Shown here piece after piece: positions 1 to 11,439 of a stretch of DNA of 64,000 bases. The position numbers and the translations under genes are program-made. The first letter of the stretch is position 1. Every line of letters starts with the position of its first letter. The stretch comes from Cladorhizidae sp. MBARI D1340-BT2. Its lineage: Eukaryota > Porifera > Demospongiae > Poecilosclerida > Cladorhizidae. The notes beneath the pieces were generated by a model, which did not search any database, was not told the DNA's origin, and saw nothing but the letters and a program-made list of their open reading frames with translations. Where the stretch lies: positions 22,988,311-23,052,310 of the forward strand of contig JAQNBH010000006.1 in assembly GCA_028752905.1 (NCBI GenBank), given 5' to 3'.

Positions 1-111
1 ACTGGTATAAATATGGTCTGTACTGAAATCTCAAAATAGTTAACTGAAATCATTATAGAAATAATTATAGATTTTATATTGGGGTATAATGAATACATTT
101 TCATTTCACAG

Positions 112-340
112 GAATTCCTTCCCAAAATAGCAACCAGGCCTCTGTCCACACCGAGTCAACCAAGTAGTTGGCCATGAATGCTCAGTTTGGCTTTAGGATT
201 TGTGTGTTTGACGTGTGTATGTATATGCATGTGTGAGAAATAACATTACCTTGTACAACCTTTGTATTTTAACCGTCCTAATGTATAATGTTTGAGAGAA
301 GAGATTGGAGGCTCATGCATGAAGAAACTTGGACAATAAA
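112..340 (+). other. Possible 3'-terminal exon and 3'UTR of a host gene
   Basis: A pyrimidine-rich stretch ending in TTTCATTTCACAG at 111 looks like a splice acceptor. It is followed by a short open stretch that runs to TAG at 165-167 in one frame, or to a TGA just after it in another. An AATAAA polyadenylation signal lies at 335-340. This is what the last exon of a plus-strand gene starting outside the window would look like. The peptide (about 17 residues, rich in Ser, Gln and Asn) is too short to recognise. It could be chance. Confidence 0.22.
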
Positions 341-2640
341 TCAGGTATTAGCTACAACCAGCATCAACTCAATCAGCAGACAAAACATAGATATTTTTTG
401 CCAATTAATTCTGAAAGACAGTTTATGAATTCCCTTACTATCATACTTTAGCTCTATCTAGCAAGATAATAATGATAGCTAGCTACACATTGAAAGTTAG
501 TTGTGTTCAAAATCAATTATAACTCTAGTTAATTATTTATTGCTAGCTACTGCTCGGCATCATCCACCATTCAGACACTTCCTTAGGCTCAGGTAAAGCT
601 TCTATAGTCGATCTGTCCAAGTTTCTACAAGGAAGGGAGCACCACAATACTATGCCTCTAACTCAACCTTAAAGAATGCCTTAGCGGTCTAGAAGTTAAA
701 ACAGACAAAGTGTGACATAGTATATAGAATGGAGCACTTAAGATAGCTGTAAGAAAGCTATAGCTACAACCTCATTTGTAGTTTAACTACTGCATTGTAC
801 TAGGCAGGATCCACAGAAAGAAAATAATCCTCAGATTAAATAAACACTAACTTTCCAAGCATACACAGCTTAGGTTAGCACATTCTTTTATTGTTTTCAG
901 TACAGCACTTGCCTCTAGAGTTCTACAAGAAAACTTTAGCTACAAACCACAGCTGTATTAGTAGCTGCACTGATCCAGGTTAGGACCAAAGAAGGAAGTC
1001 TACTGATGAAAAATACAATGCTAGCTCTCCTGGAGGCCAACAGATTCAGCGTTATCTAGCTATGGAAGTGTGATTAATGGGAAAATGGTGGTCATGTGTA
1101 TATGAGCAGATTCTTGTGTGCATGTCCATACTAAAATGATAGCTACATGCACAGACATTTTTTTCAGCAGAGCAGCTTGCTGATTTTTGCCTGGATAAAT
1201 AAAGGGGAAAAAAATCAGAGAGAAAAGTCAAAGTGTGCTTCTGAAACAGCAGAATAACGAGAATTGAAATTAGAAGGTAAGAGTGACAGTAAAAGGCATG
1301 GGAGAAGCACAGCAGCCCACAATGGATATGCTTCCTTGGGATCAGGTAAAGCTTCTGATATCTTAAAAATGGATGTTTAAGTTCCATTTGGATACTCTAG
1401 GTATGAAAGGTTTGCTAAAATGGAAATAATCATCACGGATAACGGCCTTGCTAAACTGGAAATGATCGTCGTGCTCAATATCGAGGAGGTTTCTCCTCCA
1501 AGCCTTTGCTATCTGTAAGCTTCAATATTTCTACCTATAACAGTACAAGCAATACAATTTTATGACATCAATAATTTACAGATCAGTGTATAGTGTTAGG
1601 CCTGTACTTGGAGTAGTAGAATACCTAAAGCAATGTGATCTAGGCTTGCAATAATGCTAAGAATTAAATTTTTGTCTGTATTGGTAATCATGCTAAAAGT
1701 AATTGTCCATCTCTCCATCAGACATTAACTTGTAACACAATCCTTGCATTCATTTGTAGTATTTTTTAATTAATCACTCTGGTGATGGGAGGGTTAAATT
1801 TATAATGAAGGTGAATGTCATCATGACTACCAGATGAATAACGCTTAAGTAGTGTTGTTCTTGATCCTCTCTTTCTTTAAAACTTCAAAGTGGTCGACTT
1901 AAGTTTCAGCCAAGTCTACCTGTAACCAACCGAGTTCAGTCTATTCAACAAGTGGCTACTGCTATAGCTATTCAACTTCAATAAATGTTCAACTTAGTAC
2001 AATTCTAGACAACTAGCTAGACTGTGTTAAGAGTTCAGATAGGTTTAAATATATTAAGAGGATAAATAAATAAGATATAGAAGACACAGCAAAAGACAAA
2101 ACAACTCAACTGTTCTCACACAAGTTACTCCGACTGCTGTTATGACTACTGTTCTGACATGCATACAATTTGAATAATCATACATTACTAAGACTACAGG
2201 TAAATACATGTTATTATACATGTTATAGCATGCCAGTAGCTAACTAATTTTTACTACATGCCCACATACAGCTGGTTAGTATTGTACTAATGCACTTGTT
2301 TCTCTGGCTCTGCCACACTACCAATGTATCTACATCCCTACTTGTCTCCTTTCATTGTTATTTGTCACAGGATATTATGCACTGGGCGATCACTACACAC
2401 ACCCACTCAAATCATACATCAGAGCACACTCTATTGTGAGCATTTGTTACTTACAAAGCACAATTATGTTGCATACACAGACTGAAGAGACACAAACCTT
2501 TCATTCTCGGCATGTGTTCATCATATTGACGTAAAAACATTAGTGTTTTAAATAAGCTAGACTTGTAGAGTATTAGGCTACTTATGTCAAGGGAATTAAT
2601 TTGTTAACAGTACCTAAAATCTAAAATATGTAAAATAACA
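341..2640. other. Non-coding stretch, no gene recognised
   Basis: AT-rich sequence with many AGCTA words and no reading frame that resembles a known family. A minus-strand frame at 1052-1387 is open for 111 codons, but its composition is that of AT-rich non-coding DNA. A short word encoding Ala-Leu-Pro-(Glu/Asp)-Pro-Lys-Glu on the minus strand occurs twice (about 570-605 and 1325-1350). It may mark a duplicated exon, but the evidence is thin. Confidence 0.4.
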
Positions 2641-2663
2641 TGAACCTCTCAGTATTCACATAC

Positions 2664-2838
2664 CAGGATTTTCATAGACTTGTTCACCAGAAAAGGATTG
2701 AGTCTGAAAGTTAAAACAATCACTGTAAAATTAAGCAAGCAAACACTACGATAGAGTATTGGCTCACATGTCTGGATGGTGGTGATGGAAGACCTGATGT
2801 CCTAAGTTTTGGACCACCACTTATAGGCAATCCAGGAT
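2664..2838 (-). CDS. Candidate exon pair (copy A) of an unrecognised minus-strand gene
   Basis: Reading the minus strand, a first exon at 2838-2768 has acceptor ...CTTTAG and donor GTGAGC and encodes a Pro/Gly/Ser-rich segment with GLPISGGP. After a short intron, a 40-bp exon at 2703-2664 has acceptor AACTTTCAG and donor GTATGT and encodes SFSGEQVYENP. The paralogous copy at 4.6-4.8 kb keeps the same 40-bp exon length, splice sites and reading frame, which is the main reason to think these are real exons. The Tyr-Glu-Asn-Pro core resembles a cytoplasmic phosphotyrosine motif, but that is inference. The protein family is not recognised and flanking exons were not found. Confidence 0.35.
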
Positions 2839-3605
2839 CTAAAGTTTGAGTATATATCAAGAATGTATTCATACTATGTAGGGACAATAAATCAGAGATT
2901 ATCCTTGGTGGCACAATAATCAACAAAGTACAGTGCATTTATAAAGAATAAGTGGAAAAACTGTCAATATTATAAGACTTTGAAAGGAGATGAATGTCTT
3001 CCAACTTTCACCTACCTCCATTGTAACACACTCTCTGCCCAGAGCTGTTTTAACTTTACACCAATACACAATGAACACAAGCTGACTACATCTTATACAC
3101 TATATTTATCGGAACTTCTTCATCAGAATGTTGGAAAAAATTATACAAGTTCTAAAATGCTACAGCTGTAGAGCAGTAGGAGGCTAGAGCATGTAGCTGC
3201 TGATTCAGCTCTCAGATTAGCTCCACACATACAATTCAAATTATTGTGTTTATGTTCTTTAACAATTTTAGTTTGTTATGGATAGACTTAAAATAAATTT
3301 CCTGGATTTTTTTTAATGTCCACCAGGCACTATCATAGTGAAGTATCATGGTAAGCTGGAATTCCTTTTTGAGGAAGAAACCACCATCAGGATGCTAAGA
3401 AACTGCTTAAATAAGTTAGAGCTAAGACATGATTTTTTTATATCAACCTCCATTTAATATAGAGAGTACCAGTGCAATACCTGGCTATAAAGATACATAC
3501 CTACCCTAAGGGAAATAAAGGGAGTCGAACTACTCACTCGCCTTGAACATCTAAGGTGGGTGCTTGAATTATGAAATTTGAATGTTGATTGTTAAATGCA
3601 CACCC

Positions 3606-3722
3606 TGTGTTACCATTACAATGAAGATAGAAGTTAGTTAGCTCTAGGTGAGGATTTGCTGGTTGTGTTACCATTGCAATAAAGTTAGAGGTTAGTTAGC
3701 CCTAGGTGAGGATTTGCTGGTT
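3606..3722. repeat. 58-bp direct repeat, two copies
   Basis: Two adjacent copies of a unit beginning TGTGTTACCATT and ending GAGGATTTGCTGGT, about 58 bp each, with only a few differences (ACAATGAAG against GCAATAAAG). No coding potential seen. Confidence 0.75.
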
Positions 3723-4634
3723 ATTTTAATGTCTAGCTGGTGCCTCTACTTTAGCTAAGGCATTATTGATCCCCTCATTGATTAAAACTATCAAGTAGTC
3801 GACTTCAGGTTCAACAAAGTCAACCAATGGATTTTTATTGCTAACTTTCCTTCTATCTTTGCTATCTGTCACATACTATGATGCACTGGGCGGTCGCTAC
3901 AAGCATCCAGTCATCAGAGAAAATTGCATAGTGGATACTTGTAATGTGGAAGGTGCTGACTATGTTCCTATGCAAACTGAAGTGCAAATTTAATGTTTGT
4001 GAGATGATCTGAGAAAAATAGGTTATCAATAGACACAATCTTTCATATGACATATTTCTCAGCATGTATTCATATTGATGTAAATCTCACAGATGTTCTA
4101 ATCAAGCTATCCTATACATTATTAGGACAATGACATTACAAAATTTCTTTATTTGTTCCGAGAGAATTTTGTCATAAACACCTCATCTAAACAGTACTCC
4201 AAACATACCAGAAATTTCATAGGCTTGCTCACCAGTCAAGGATAGAGCTATTGGCTCACATGTATGGCTGGAAGACCATCTCCTGAGAGGCCAAATGTTG
4301 GAACATCATTTGTAGGCAATCTTGGATAAAAAATGGGACATTTTAGAATGCGTTTATACTGTGTGCATACTAAGCTAATTCAATCAATGTTTGGTGCCAT
4401 ACTAGAGTTGTGTAGTTTTAGGACCTACTTTTCCCATTGTGTTTTAAAAGAGTGCTTGCCCATTTAAACAATATTTTTGTAGAGCATATGTAAAAATTGT
4501 CAGAGTAATCCTACTTTCTTGACTGACATCTTTGAACATGAGCTGAGAAAAATAGTCAATTTGTGTAAAAATTATCCACATGGAAAAATAAACAGATTGA
4601 ATAAATCCAGTATTCCAAACTAAGTTAAACCTAC

Positions 4635-4800
4635 CGAGATTCTCACTGGCTTGCTCATCAAGGAAGGAAGGAGTCTCAAAAATAAAACATTCATTAAATC
4701 AAGAAAATACAACAATAGAGTATCCACCTCTATGGATCTTTTGAATGGAAGACCTCTGATGTCCCAATATTTGTACCAGCACTTGTAGGCAATCCAGGGT
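4635..4800 (-). CDS. Candidate exon pair (copy B), duplicate of 2664-2838
   Basis: Minus-strand exon at about 4800-4728 (acceptor ...AACTTTAG) encodes a segment starting PGLPTSAGT, equivalent to PGLPISGGP of copy A. Its downstream half differs and reaches an in-frame TAG close to the presumed donor, so this copy may be broken. The second exon, 4674-4635, is again exactly 40 bp (acceptor TTTTTGAG, donor GTAGGT) and encodes SFLDEQASENL, in which the tyrosine of copy A is replaced by serine. A third, more decayed copy at 4209-4340 encodes a GEQAYE version, but the intron between the two exons has shrunk to about 12 bp. Confidence 0.3.
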
Positions 4801-5060
4801 CTAAAGTTACAGTAAACAAAATATAAATCAAGAATGCATTCATACTATATATGTAGGGATAATAAATCACAGCTGTATTGTGGTCCTCTAAATAATAAAG
4901 TGCGTACATATATAAAGAACAGGTGGACAAACTGTCAGAATTACATGATATTAAAAGAAGTCAATGATTTCCATTTTTCACCACATACATCCTAAATATA
5001 TTATCAGTCTCCAGAGCTCCAAGTCACTGATACACAATGAACATTAGCTGAGAAAAATGA

Positions 5061-6592
5061 GAGTTAAAAAACACATCTCATGGTATATATATATTTCTTG
5101 GCAATTCTTCATCTGATGTTTGTCAAAAGTTATAGAAGTTCTAAAACTGCTAGGGCATTAGAGTAGTAGGTATCTAGGGCTAGAGGCTCCTATTGATGAC
5201 AAGTACAAACTTTGGCTTTCTATTTCAAAAAGGTTGTGATAAATAACTGAATACCAAAAATTATGGTGATCTTGGTGGTCTTGGCTTCAGTTCAGGCTCT
5301 CGAGAGTGGCTCCCCAGCAGCCAGGGAAGTCCATTCCGATTCAACTGCTAACATTCTGGTGCCAGGCAGCGCAATGAATGGTACAAGTAGTCGGAGATTC
5401 TGTGATTGTGTTTTAATATGGCTGGCAATATTGCTTAACATGTTTCTAGTGCTTCTACTAGAACTGGATCCTTGCCTTTCCATAACGAGCCTCACAACCA
5501 AGTTAATATTTTGGCCCAAGCAACCTTTTTGAAAAAGACAGTGTTAGGATAATTCCAGACGACTTAGTTCCTTTCGTAGCAGTGGCTTAATTTTGAAGGT
5601 CGGGTGCCCTGTTATTTTTGCTTGACAGTTGTGACAAGGATAGTCCATGAAGGCTTGAATCTCTAATGCTATGTAAATAAGAATGGAATTGCTAACTGGA
5701 TAATATTTATATCTTTATGCAAGCATACAGTCAGGTAGGTAATTATTACTTGTAGTTATGTATATGGAAATGCAATAGTTTACTACAAGCAGCATAAACA
5801 GATGCAGTATCACAAGCATTCTGTGTAGTATTAGCTACCTGCACAACAACATGCAATTTAAGTGACATGTAGCAGTTCTTAGCAATGGCTACTAAACCAT
5901 CATTCCTCGAATTCTTTCCTAGACAGGGATTTGGAATCAGCAGCCACAACGACCATAGCGATAGGAATTCTTATAAGTTGCTGAAGTTTATGAGGGAAGA
6001 TGATTCCAAGATATAAGCAGTAAAATTTTTTATAATTAAGCATGCTAGCTTGTAAAAAATAGAACACTACATCCATCATCAGTGTTTGGATGAGCTATTG
6101 AGAATAATGACTTGAGTATACAGAGAAGGATGCTGGGGACCTGTAAGTATTATGCAAATATTGATTCTTGTGATGTGTGCAACCAATGCTACAAGAACTA
6201 TCTCTAATTGCATGAAAGATAATGAAGATCTACTTACACTAACCATAAAGCAAGAGAGCATTATATTTTGTAAAAAAAATTGATCATAGGCATTTTTGTA
6301 AACATTGAGACAATGTTTTGCTGATGTCTCAAAGTATAAATGCACAGGGTTAATAATATTTATTACCACAATGCCCGGACCATTGTGTCAGTACCTACTC
6401 CACAGAACACTTGTGGCACTGCCTTTCTATATACTGCTTGAAGGCAATTGTTGCATCTCGCCAATTACAATATATATGTTATCCGCAAACCTGGAATTTG
6501 CTCAATCCTAGGATCGCGAAAGCCAATTCCTGATCACCAATCAGATCGAATCAAGTTTGCTCCCACGTGGGAAGAGGTTGTAGGAAGGAGAA
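5061..6592. other. Non-coding stretch with one short unrecognised ORF
   Basis: Mostly AT-rich sequence. A plus-strand frame at 5263-5532 (89 codons) begins with a hydrophobic start and has a second hydrophobic segment (about residues 50-67), so it could encode a small membrane protein. The same DNA is also open on the minus strand, and neither reading is recognised. The other open frames here look like chance. Confidence 0.3.
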
Positions 6593-7202
6593 ATGGAAGG
6601 AGAGAATGCCTATGATGATTGTCTTCTGCAAACCTTTCTTTCTGGAAGGAACCTTGGAAGCAAAACCATATCAAGAACAAAGGGACAAGCTGTTGTCAAA
6701 TTTCTGAAAGGGGAGATGGTGAACAGTGATTCTAAATTCAATTTTTGGGTGAAACAATTTTTTTTAAAACTTTTGGAGTACCCTGCTCTTGGGCTTAAGG
6801 ATGTACTTTGTATACCAGGAAAGAAAAGGTATGATTCAACCCAAATAGCCAGTGATATATTTTGTGAGACATATTTTGTTGTTAGACAGGTCTCCTTATT
6901 TTATAAGTTTAAAGCCACAAGTCAAGTGCCAATCTATTTGAAGGCCTGGATGATAATAACAAAGACAAAACTTGGTTTAATTGATCGAAATCCAGTAGCC
7001 ATTCGCTTCATGAGCCAGACCCTTTACTGAATCGCAGTTATACAGTGTCGTTTTAATCTAATCTTTTTTCAGGATGAGAATGACTCCTCCATCCTTGGAC
7101 ATTATCGGAGAGTGGTTTACATTGAAGAGTTTCATACTATTTTGAATAGAGTGCACTGTGATGTTCAAGTTCATATGGGCTATGAAAAGACTCTAGCCGA
7201 GG
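6593..7202 (+). CDS. N-terminal exons of KRBA2-like integrase
   Basis: The frame opens with ATG at 6593 and reads through YPALGLKDVLCIPGKK (about residues 63-78), which resembles the LGLKDVLCIP.K block ahead of the HHCC domain in KRBA2-like proteins. A donor-like GGTATG lies at 6828. A second exon starts after TTTTTTCAG at 7073 and encodes HYRRVVYIEEFHTIL and then HCDVQVHMGYEKTLAE, supplying the two histidines of the zinc-binding motif. Its donor is GTACAG at 7203. The phase between the first two exons does not join cleanly with the obvious donor, so either a different donor is used or an indel is present. ATG 6593 is the only early methionine in frame. Confidence 0.55.
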
Positions 7203-7996
7203 TACAGAATGTCTATCATTTCTATATAAAAACAGATTCTATGCATGTGATCTTGTGTTTGAAATGTAGCCCTTGATGCATGCTCTCATTTTGGCACTCA
7301 AATATTGTAGGTACAGTGTAGCTCTACTGGTTGAACACCTAAAGATAGCACCTGAGATTGAAAATTGTGACTGACTGTCAGTTATATAAGCTGTGCATAA
7401 TATGAGTATTGCTCATGTCAACCATAAAATGTTTTTAATCAGGTGTCCATGAATATTTGAATTGAGGTCCTGACATAAGGTTGCTACCTCTAACTTTTAT
7501 ATGGTTTTGGTAAGTGCAAACATACAATTTGTCATATCCAAATTCAATTGAGTCCAAGGACTGTGCAGCGTAGCATATGAGTAAAACACTACTATTGTAG
7601 TAACCTCCAATTGACTTTTAGTTAAAAATTGGAACACACAGGAAGTTACATTTTGGACACAATAAAACACTCGCTATGAAGTATGTTGACTTTGGATGTT
7701 ATGAATCCTTATGTTGCACCCATTTCCTATTTTATATCGGTTTGACCTACATCCTTTTAATAGTAGCAAAAACATGGGTGTGTGCATTTAGATTTACATT
7801 GTCCGTTTCATCCACTAGATAGAGCAAGCATACACCTCTCAGCTTTTTAATGTTGAATATCTAAATACCCATGGGTTAATCCTGTTGTTTTAGTATGTGG
7901 TAAACAACCAGCGACATTTTATAATAGTGATCTGTTTTGGTTATCAATGCAAAATGCTGGTAATTCAATTCTCTGTCTTCACCATACTCCCTCTAG

Positions 7997-8646
7997 ATTT
8001 CTTCGAACTATGCGTGTCTACCAAGATCTGTTGTGGAGAAGTACGTTCAAATATGTAATGTGTGTAACCTTCAGAAGCCACAAACCAACAGTGCCTCACT
8101 TAAACCTATCATTTCTTCTTGGTTTATCACTCGAGGACAGGTAATATTATTAGTACCAAATATGTTGGTATTTAGTATTGTCTTATTTAGGTGGATTTGA
8201 TTGACATGCGACATAGACCAGACGACCGCCATAACTGGATTGGCCACTACTTGTATAATTGGTCCAAATTCCATGTACTGTTTGCTCTTGAGCACAAGAG
8301 TGCAATTGAGGTGGCTAAAAACTTGTCCAGTCGTGTTTTTGCATATTTCGGTGTTCCCAAGGTTTGTGTGACCCATAATTGATTATTAATGGTTACAGCA
8401 TGCTTGAGTGTTCCTATGTATAGATATTTCAATCTGATAACGGAAGAGAATTTGTCAATCATATCATAGACAAACTGGTGAAGACCTGGCCGGGGAAAGC
8501 CACCATCATAAACGGTCGACCAAGACACCCTTAATCACAGGGTCTAGTGGAACGTGCAAATGCTAAAGTTGAAGAACTTCTTGCATGTCGGTTTGAACAG
8601 AATGAATGTGATATGGCATGGTCACATTGGTTACCTGAAATTCAGT
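7997..8646 (+). pseudogene. DDE integrase core exons, with one nonsense codon
   Basis: Three exons. 7997-8140 (48 codons) supplies the CNVC cysteine pair of the HHCC zinc finger (ICNVCNLQKPQ). 8191-8361 (57 codons) starts VDLIDMRH, the first catalytic aspartate, and reads HNWIGHYLYNWSKFHVLF, highly typical of KRBA2-like cores. 8424-8646 holds the second aspartate in QSDNGREF and the glutamate in GLVERANAKVEELL. Introns end in GT and AG and keep phase. A TAA at 8532-8534 replaces what should be a glutamine (CAA) between PRHP and SQG, a single C-to-T change, so this copy cannot make full transposase without readthrough. Confidence 0.7.
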
Positions 8647-8906
8647 GTATGTTTGATTTTCATAATAGTGTTTCATAAACAATAGTGATTCATAAACAAC
8701 TATAATTGGTGACTGTATGATACTATAAAACAAGATACCATAAATATGTAATCTAGCTGAACTTTTCATGGTAATGGTGATTGATAGGTTATAGATGAGT
8801 GTTTAGTACAGCCATTGTAGTACTAATATGGGCATCCTGATGGCAGCATGAACTTCACATACTTGGTCATCTCTGCTTTTTTTGGTGTGTGTGTGTATAC
8901 TACTAG

Positions 8907-9197
8907 ATCAACTGAATACATGTGTTCATGAAACCATGAAGTGTACTCCATACGAATTGGGATACGGACAACCACCACATAGCGGTGTATTTCCAGGTAC
9001 TAATCTAGGGTCAGTAATGGAGGAAGATATCGCAGACTTGATCAATGAAACTGAGCCTATGGAACATGTATCAGCAGACAAAAGTTCTACTCCTCTACCT
9101 TGTTCAGATGATCCAAGCTCTGCTGAAAACTCCTCACCATCTGTCCCTCACTGTAGTGAACCTCATTGCACAGAGATTGATATCAGAAATAAGCAAA
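8907..9197 (+). CDS. Post-core integrase exon
   Basis: This exon follows acceptor ATACTACTAG and joins in phase to the previous exon (T|AT giving tyrosine), producing QYQLNTCVHETMKCTPYELG. That is the block that follows the catalytic glutamate in this integrase family (TPYE..YGQ.P). The rest is an acidic, Ser/Pro-rich linker (about residues 40-95) typical of tethers between the core and C-terminal domains. The donor is at 9198 (AAA|GTAAAA) and joins in phase to the exon at 9417. Confidence 0.5.
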
Positions 9198-9416
9198 GTA
9201 AAACAATTTTAGACCTTTTAATATTTCTAATCCAGGGTCAGTATAATGGAGAGTAAAACAATTTTAGACATTCTATTTTAATACCAAATAAACATTGCAC
9301 AGAGCTTTCCTTGTGTTGAGACTTGAGAGTGAAAACACAAGTAAATTACTTTTAGCAATCCCATTATATAACATTTTGATGATGTAATAAACATTTTATT
9401 AAAAATATTTCTTCAG

Positions 9417-9970
9417 GTACTCCATTGGCAACAAGCCAAAAGCATAGCAAACGAAGAAAGGAAGCTGATAGAAACTATCGATTGAATGCTGAAAGAATGG
9501 TGAAACAATACAGTAAACGGAAACGCCATGCTGTTGAATCATTTGCTGTTGGGGATTTAGTCAGCATTCAAATCCCACGAATCGACAGAGCATCAACTGA
9601 TTTTCGACGGATACCATGTGTAATAGTTGTTGTCTCTGGTACCAAGAGACCTGTGTATCGCCTACGTTGTCAATATGGGGTATTGAAAAACTGTGCTTAT
9701 GATGGACAACTTGAGCGGTATTCTGGCAAAGTCGAGCTTTCACCAAATGACTGGAAAATGGAATCCTTTTTGTCTCTACGAGAAACTGCACTGCTCTTTA
9801 ACCCTAAGAATGCCTATTATGGTAACTCATGTGGTTGCAAAGGTGGATGCAAAAACTCTCATTGCTCTTGTAAGAAAGCCAGAAAGTTGTGCACCAAAAG
9901 ATGTCATACTGGATTACCTTGCTTTAACAGTGACAAGAAAGGATTCCATGATGGTGTTGTTTGTGGGTAG
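9417..9970 (+). CDS. C-terminal integrase region and CXC (tesmin/TSO1-like) cysteine-rich domain
   Basis: The exon starts after TTTCTTCAG at 9416. A basic segment (SKRRKEADRNYRLNAERMV) leads to FAVGDLVSIQIPRIDR, a small beta-rich domain like those found C-terminal to integrase cores. It ends with SCGCKGGCKNSHCSCKKARK and further cysteines up to a PCFN motif. This is the spacing of a CXC/CRC DNA-binding domain (C-x-C-x3-C-x4-C-x-C-x6-C). The frame then meets TAG at 9968, while the Ulp1 part continues in another frame, so either a frameshift or an unrecognised splice lies at about 9.94-9.97 kb. Confidence 0.6.
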
Positions 9971-10955
9971 TGCCATCACCAGAGCTACTGGCTTACCTGT
10001 GGAAACAAAAGTTGTCGATGATGTCAAACTTGTATGTAGTTCTGTAAGTGGATCCAAGCCTGATAGTAGTGTTGTGGGTGGTACTCTCAGTAGAGCTACT
10101 AAAGACCAAAAAAATGACGATGATGTTGAACTTCTAGATAGTTCTGTCAGTGATGATAGAAAGCCTGGACTAGTTATTGTTGATCACTACCCTGATATAA
10201 CAGTCCCACCAATGTGGATCCCAGACCTAGTAGAAGATTGTGACATGATTCTTAATAGAAACTGGTTAGTGGATTCCCATATGTATGCCTATCAGAAACT
10301 TCTCAAAAAAGTACTTCTCTCCATCAATGGATTGCAAGCTACTACTGTGGTCTCTAATCTTAGCACTGACGTTATTCAGAGTCATGCAGTCTAGATTTTG
10401 AACAGTCAAAACAACCACTGGATCTGCATTGAGCTGAGCAAGGAAGATAATAGTGAAGTTAAGGTATATGATAGTCTTTACAATCGTTTGCCTCAATCAA
10501 CTTCTGAACAGATAGCTGCACTTGTATTTTCAAGGAATAAAACGATCACAGCAAGGTTTATGAACATTCAGCAGCAGACCAATGGTAATGACTGTGGAGT
10601 TTTTGCTATTGCTTGTGCAGTAGCCCTCTGTTATGGTGAAGATCCAGCCAAGGATATCTCCAAAATGAGATGTCACCTCGTAAATTGTTTCGAGTCACGT
10701 AAAATGCTACCTTTTCCTGGTAAAACTGTTACAAACCTCTCTCCGGCAATCGAACCATTTCAAACAATCGAACTGTACTGCGTCTGCCGAATGCCATGGA
10801 ACAAAAGTAGGATGGCAGAATGTTCAAAATGTGGGGAGTGGTACCATGACAAGTGCATCAAGATTCCCAGAGTTGTATTTCGATCAGAAGATATGGATTG
10901 GACACCCACAATACAAATCTCAGGTTTTAATTGCCCATGGGCTTGCAGTATATAA
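9971..10955 (+). pseudogene. Ulp1-type SUMO protease domain plus PHD finger
   Basis: One frame runs to 10955 with a single TAG at 10392-10394. The Ulp1/C48 catalytic residues are visible: His in NNHWICIEL, Asp in KVYDSLYNR, the conserved Gln in NIQQQTNGNDCG, and the nucleophile Cys in NDCGVFAIA. The region before it (VPPMWIPDLVEDCDMI onwards) matches the N-terminal part of such proteases. A PHD finger follows: CVCRMP, AECSKCGEWYHDKC, and the Trp of DWT; the last zinc ligands fall where the frame degenerates. Ulp1 proteases cleave ubiquitin-like modifiers from lysine; PHD fingers read histone tails. Their role in transposition is unproven. Confidence 0.7.
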
Positions 10956-11439
10956 TTACAGTAATGTAAATTGTTTGAACATATATGTAAGCTTTAAGCA
11001 CGATTCTCTAAGATATAATTTTATGCAAATCTTTTTATGAATGCTAAAAATAATTTTTTACCCCAGTTCCAAATGAATAGCATACTCACATGGAAAATGA
11101 ACAGACAGGTCAATAGGCAACGTATAAAAAAGACGTTAGTCATAATTATGCACTTGAAACGAGTCTTTCCTCAGATATTACTTATGAAAAGCAGCATAAT
11201 GGGCCGTCCCCATTGATCATGACTCTTCAAAATTGAATGATGATACATACTTAATAATCTGCCTACCAAGTTTTGCAATGATCCTCCGAGACAGTCATAC
11301 ATACAAATGCACAAACAGACATGAGCAGAAACAAAATCCTGCCATGCACGCTTGTGGCCATCACCTCCCACATATCCATGTTATGCACATACAGAAATAA
11401 ATGTCTGGACACCATGCCATATATAGTATGATTGCTTAC

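Larger units (their letters stand above)
1740..5060. repeat. Tandem segmental duplication (two diverged units of roughly 1.5-2 kb)
   Basis: Blocks in the same order and orientation recur. The sequence around 2370-2400 (GCACTGGGCGATCAC) matches 3880-3900 (GCACTGGGCGGTCGC). The AGTxGTCGACTT block at 1890-1905 matches 3795-3805. The block 2700-3080 matches 4670-5060 over almost its whole length, including TGTAGGGA(C/T)AATAAATCA and the ACACAATGAACA motif near its end. A shorter third copy of the core lies at 4205-4345. Divergence is moderate and there are many small indels. The units contain the candidate exons listed separately. Confidence 0.6.
6593..10955 (+). mobile_element. Integrase DNA transposon (KRBA2/Ginger-like) carrying CXC, Ulp1 and PHD domains
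   Basis: A 4.4-kb coding stretch in one orientation encodes, in order: an N-terminal region like that of KRAB-A-domain-containing protein 2-like integrases, an HHCC zinc-binding segment, a DDE integrase core split over several exons, a CXC cysteine-rich domain, a Ulp1 (C48) cysteine protease and a PHD finger. Introns are short with GT-AG ends, and phases agree across most junctions. Damage is light: one nonsense codon in the core (TAA 8532-8534), a frame change near 9.95 kb and one TAG at 10392. Terminal inverted repeats were not found by eye, so the outer limits are unknown. Ginger DNA transposons are known to carry extra Ulp1, OTU or PHD domains in some animals; the added CXC domain is less usual. 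Confidence 0.65.

Noticed and set aside
1052..1387. 111-codon minus-strand frame with hydrophobic segment
   Set aside because: No family resemblance, AT-driven Leu/Ser/His composition, no splice or promoter context; likely chance.
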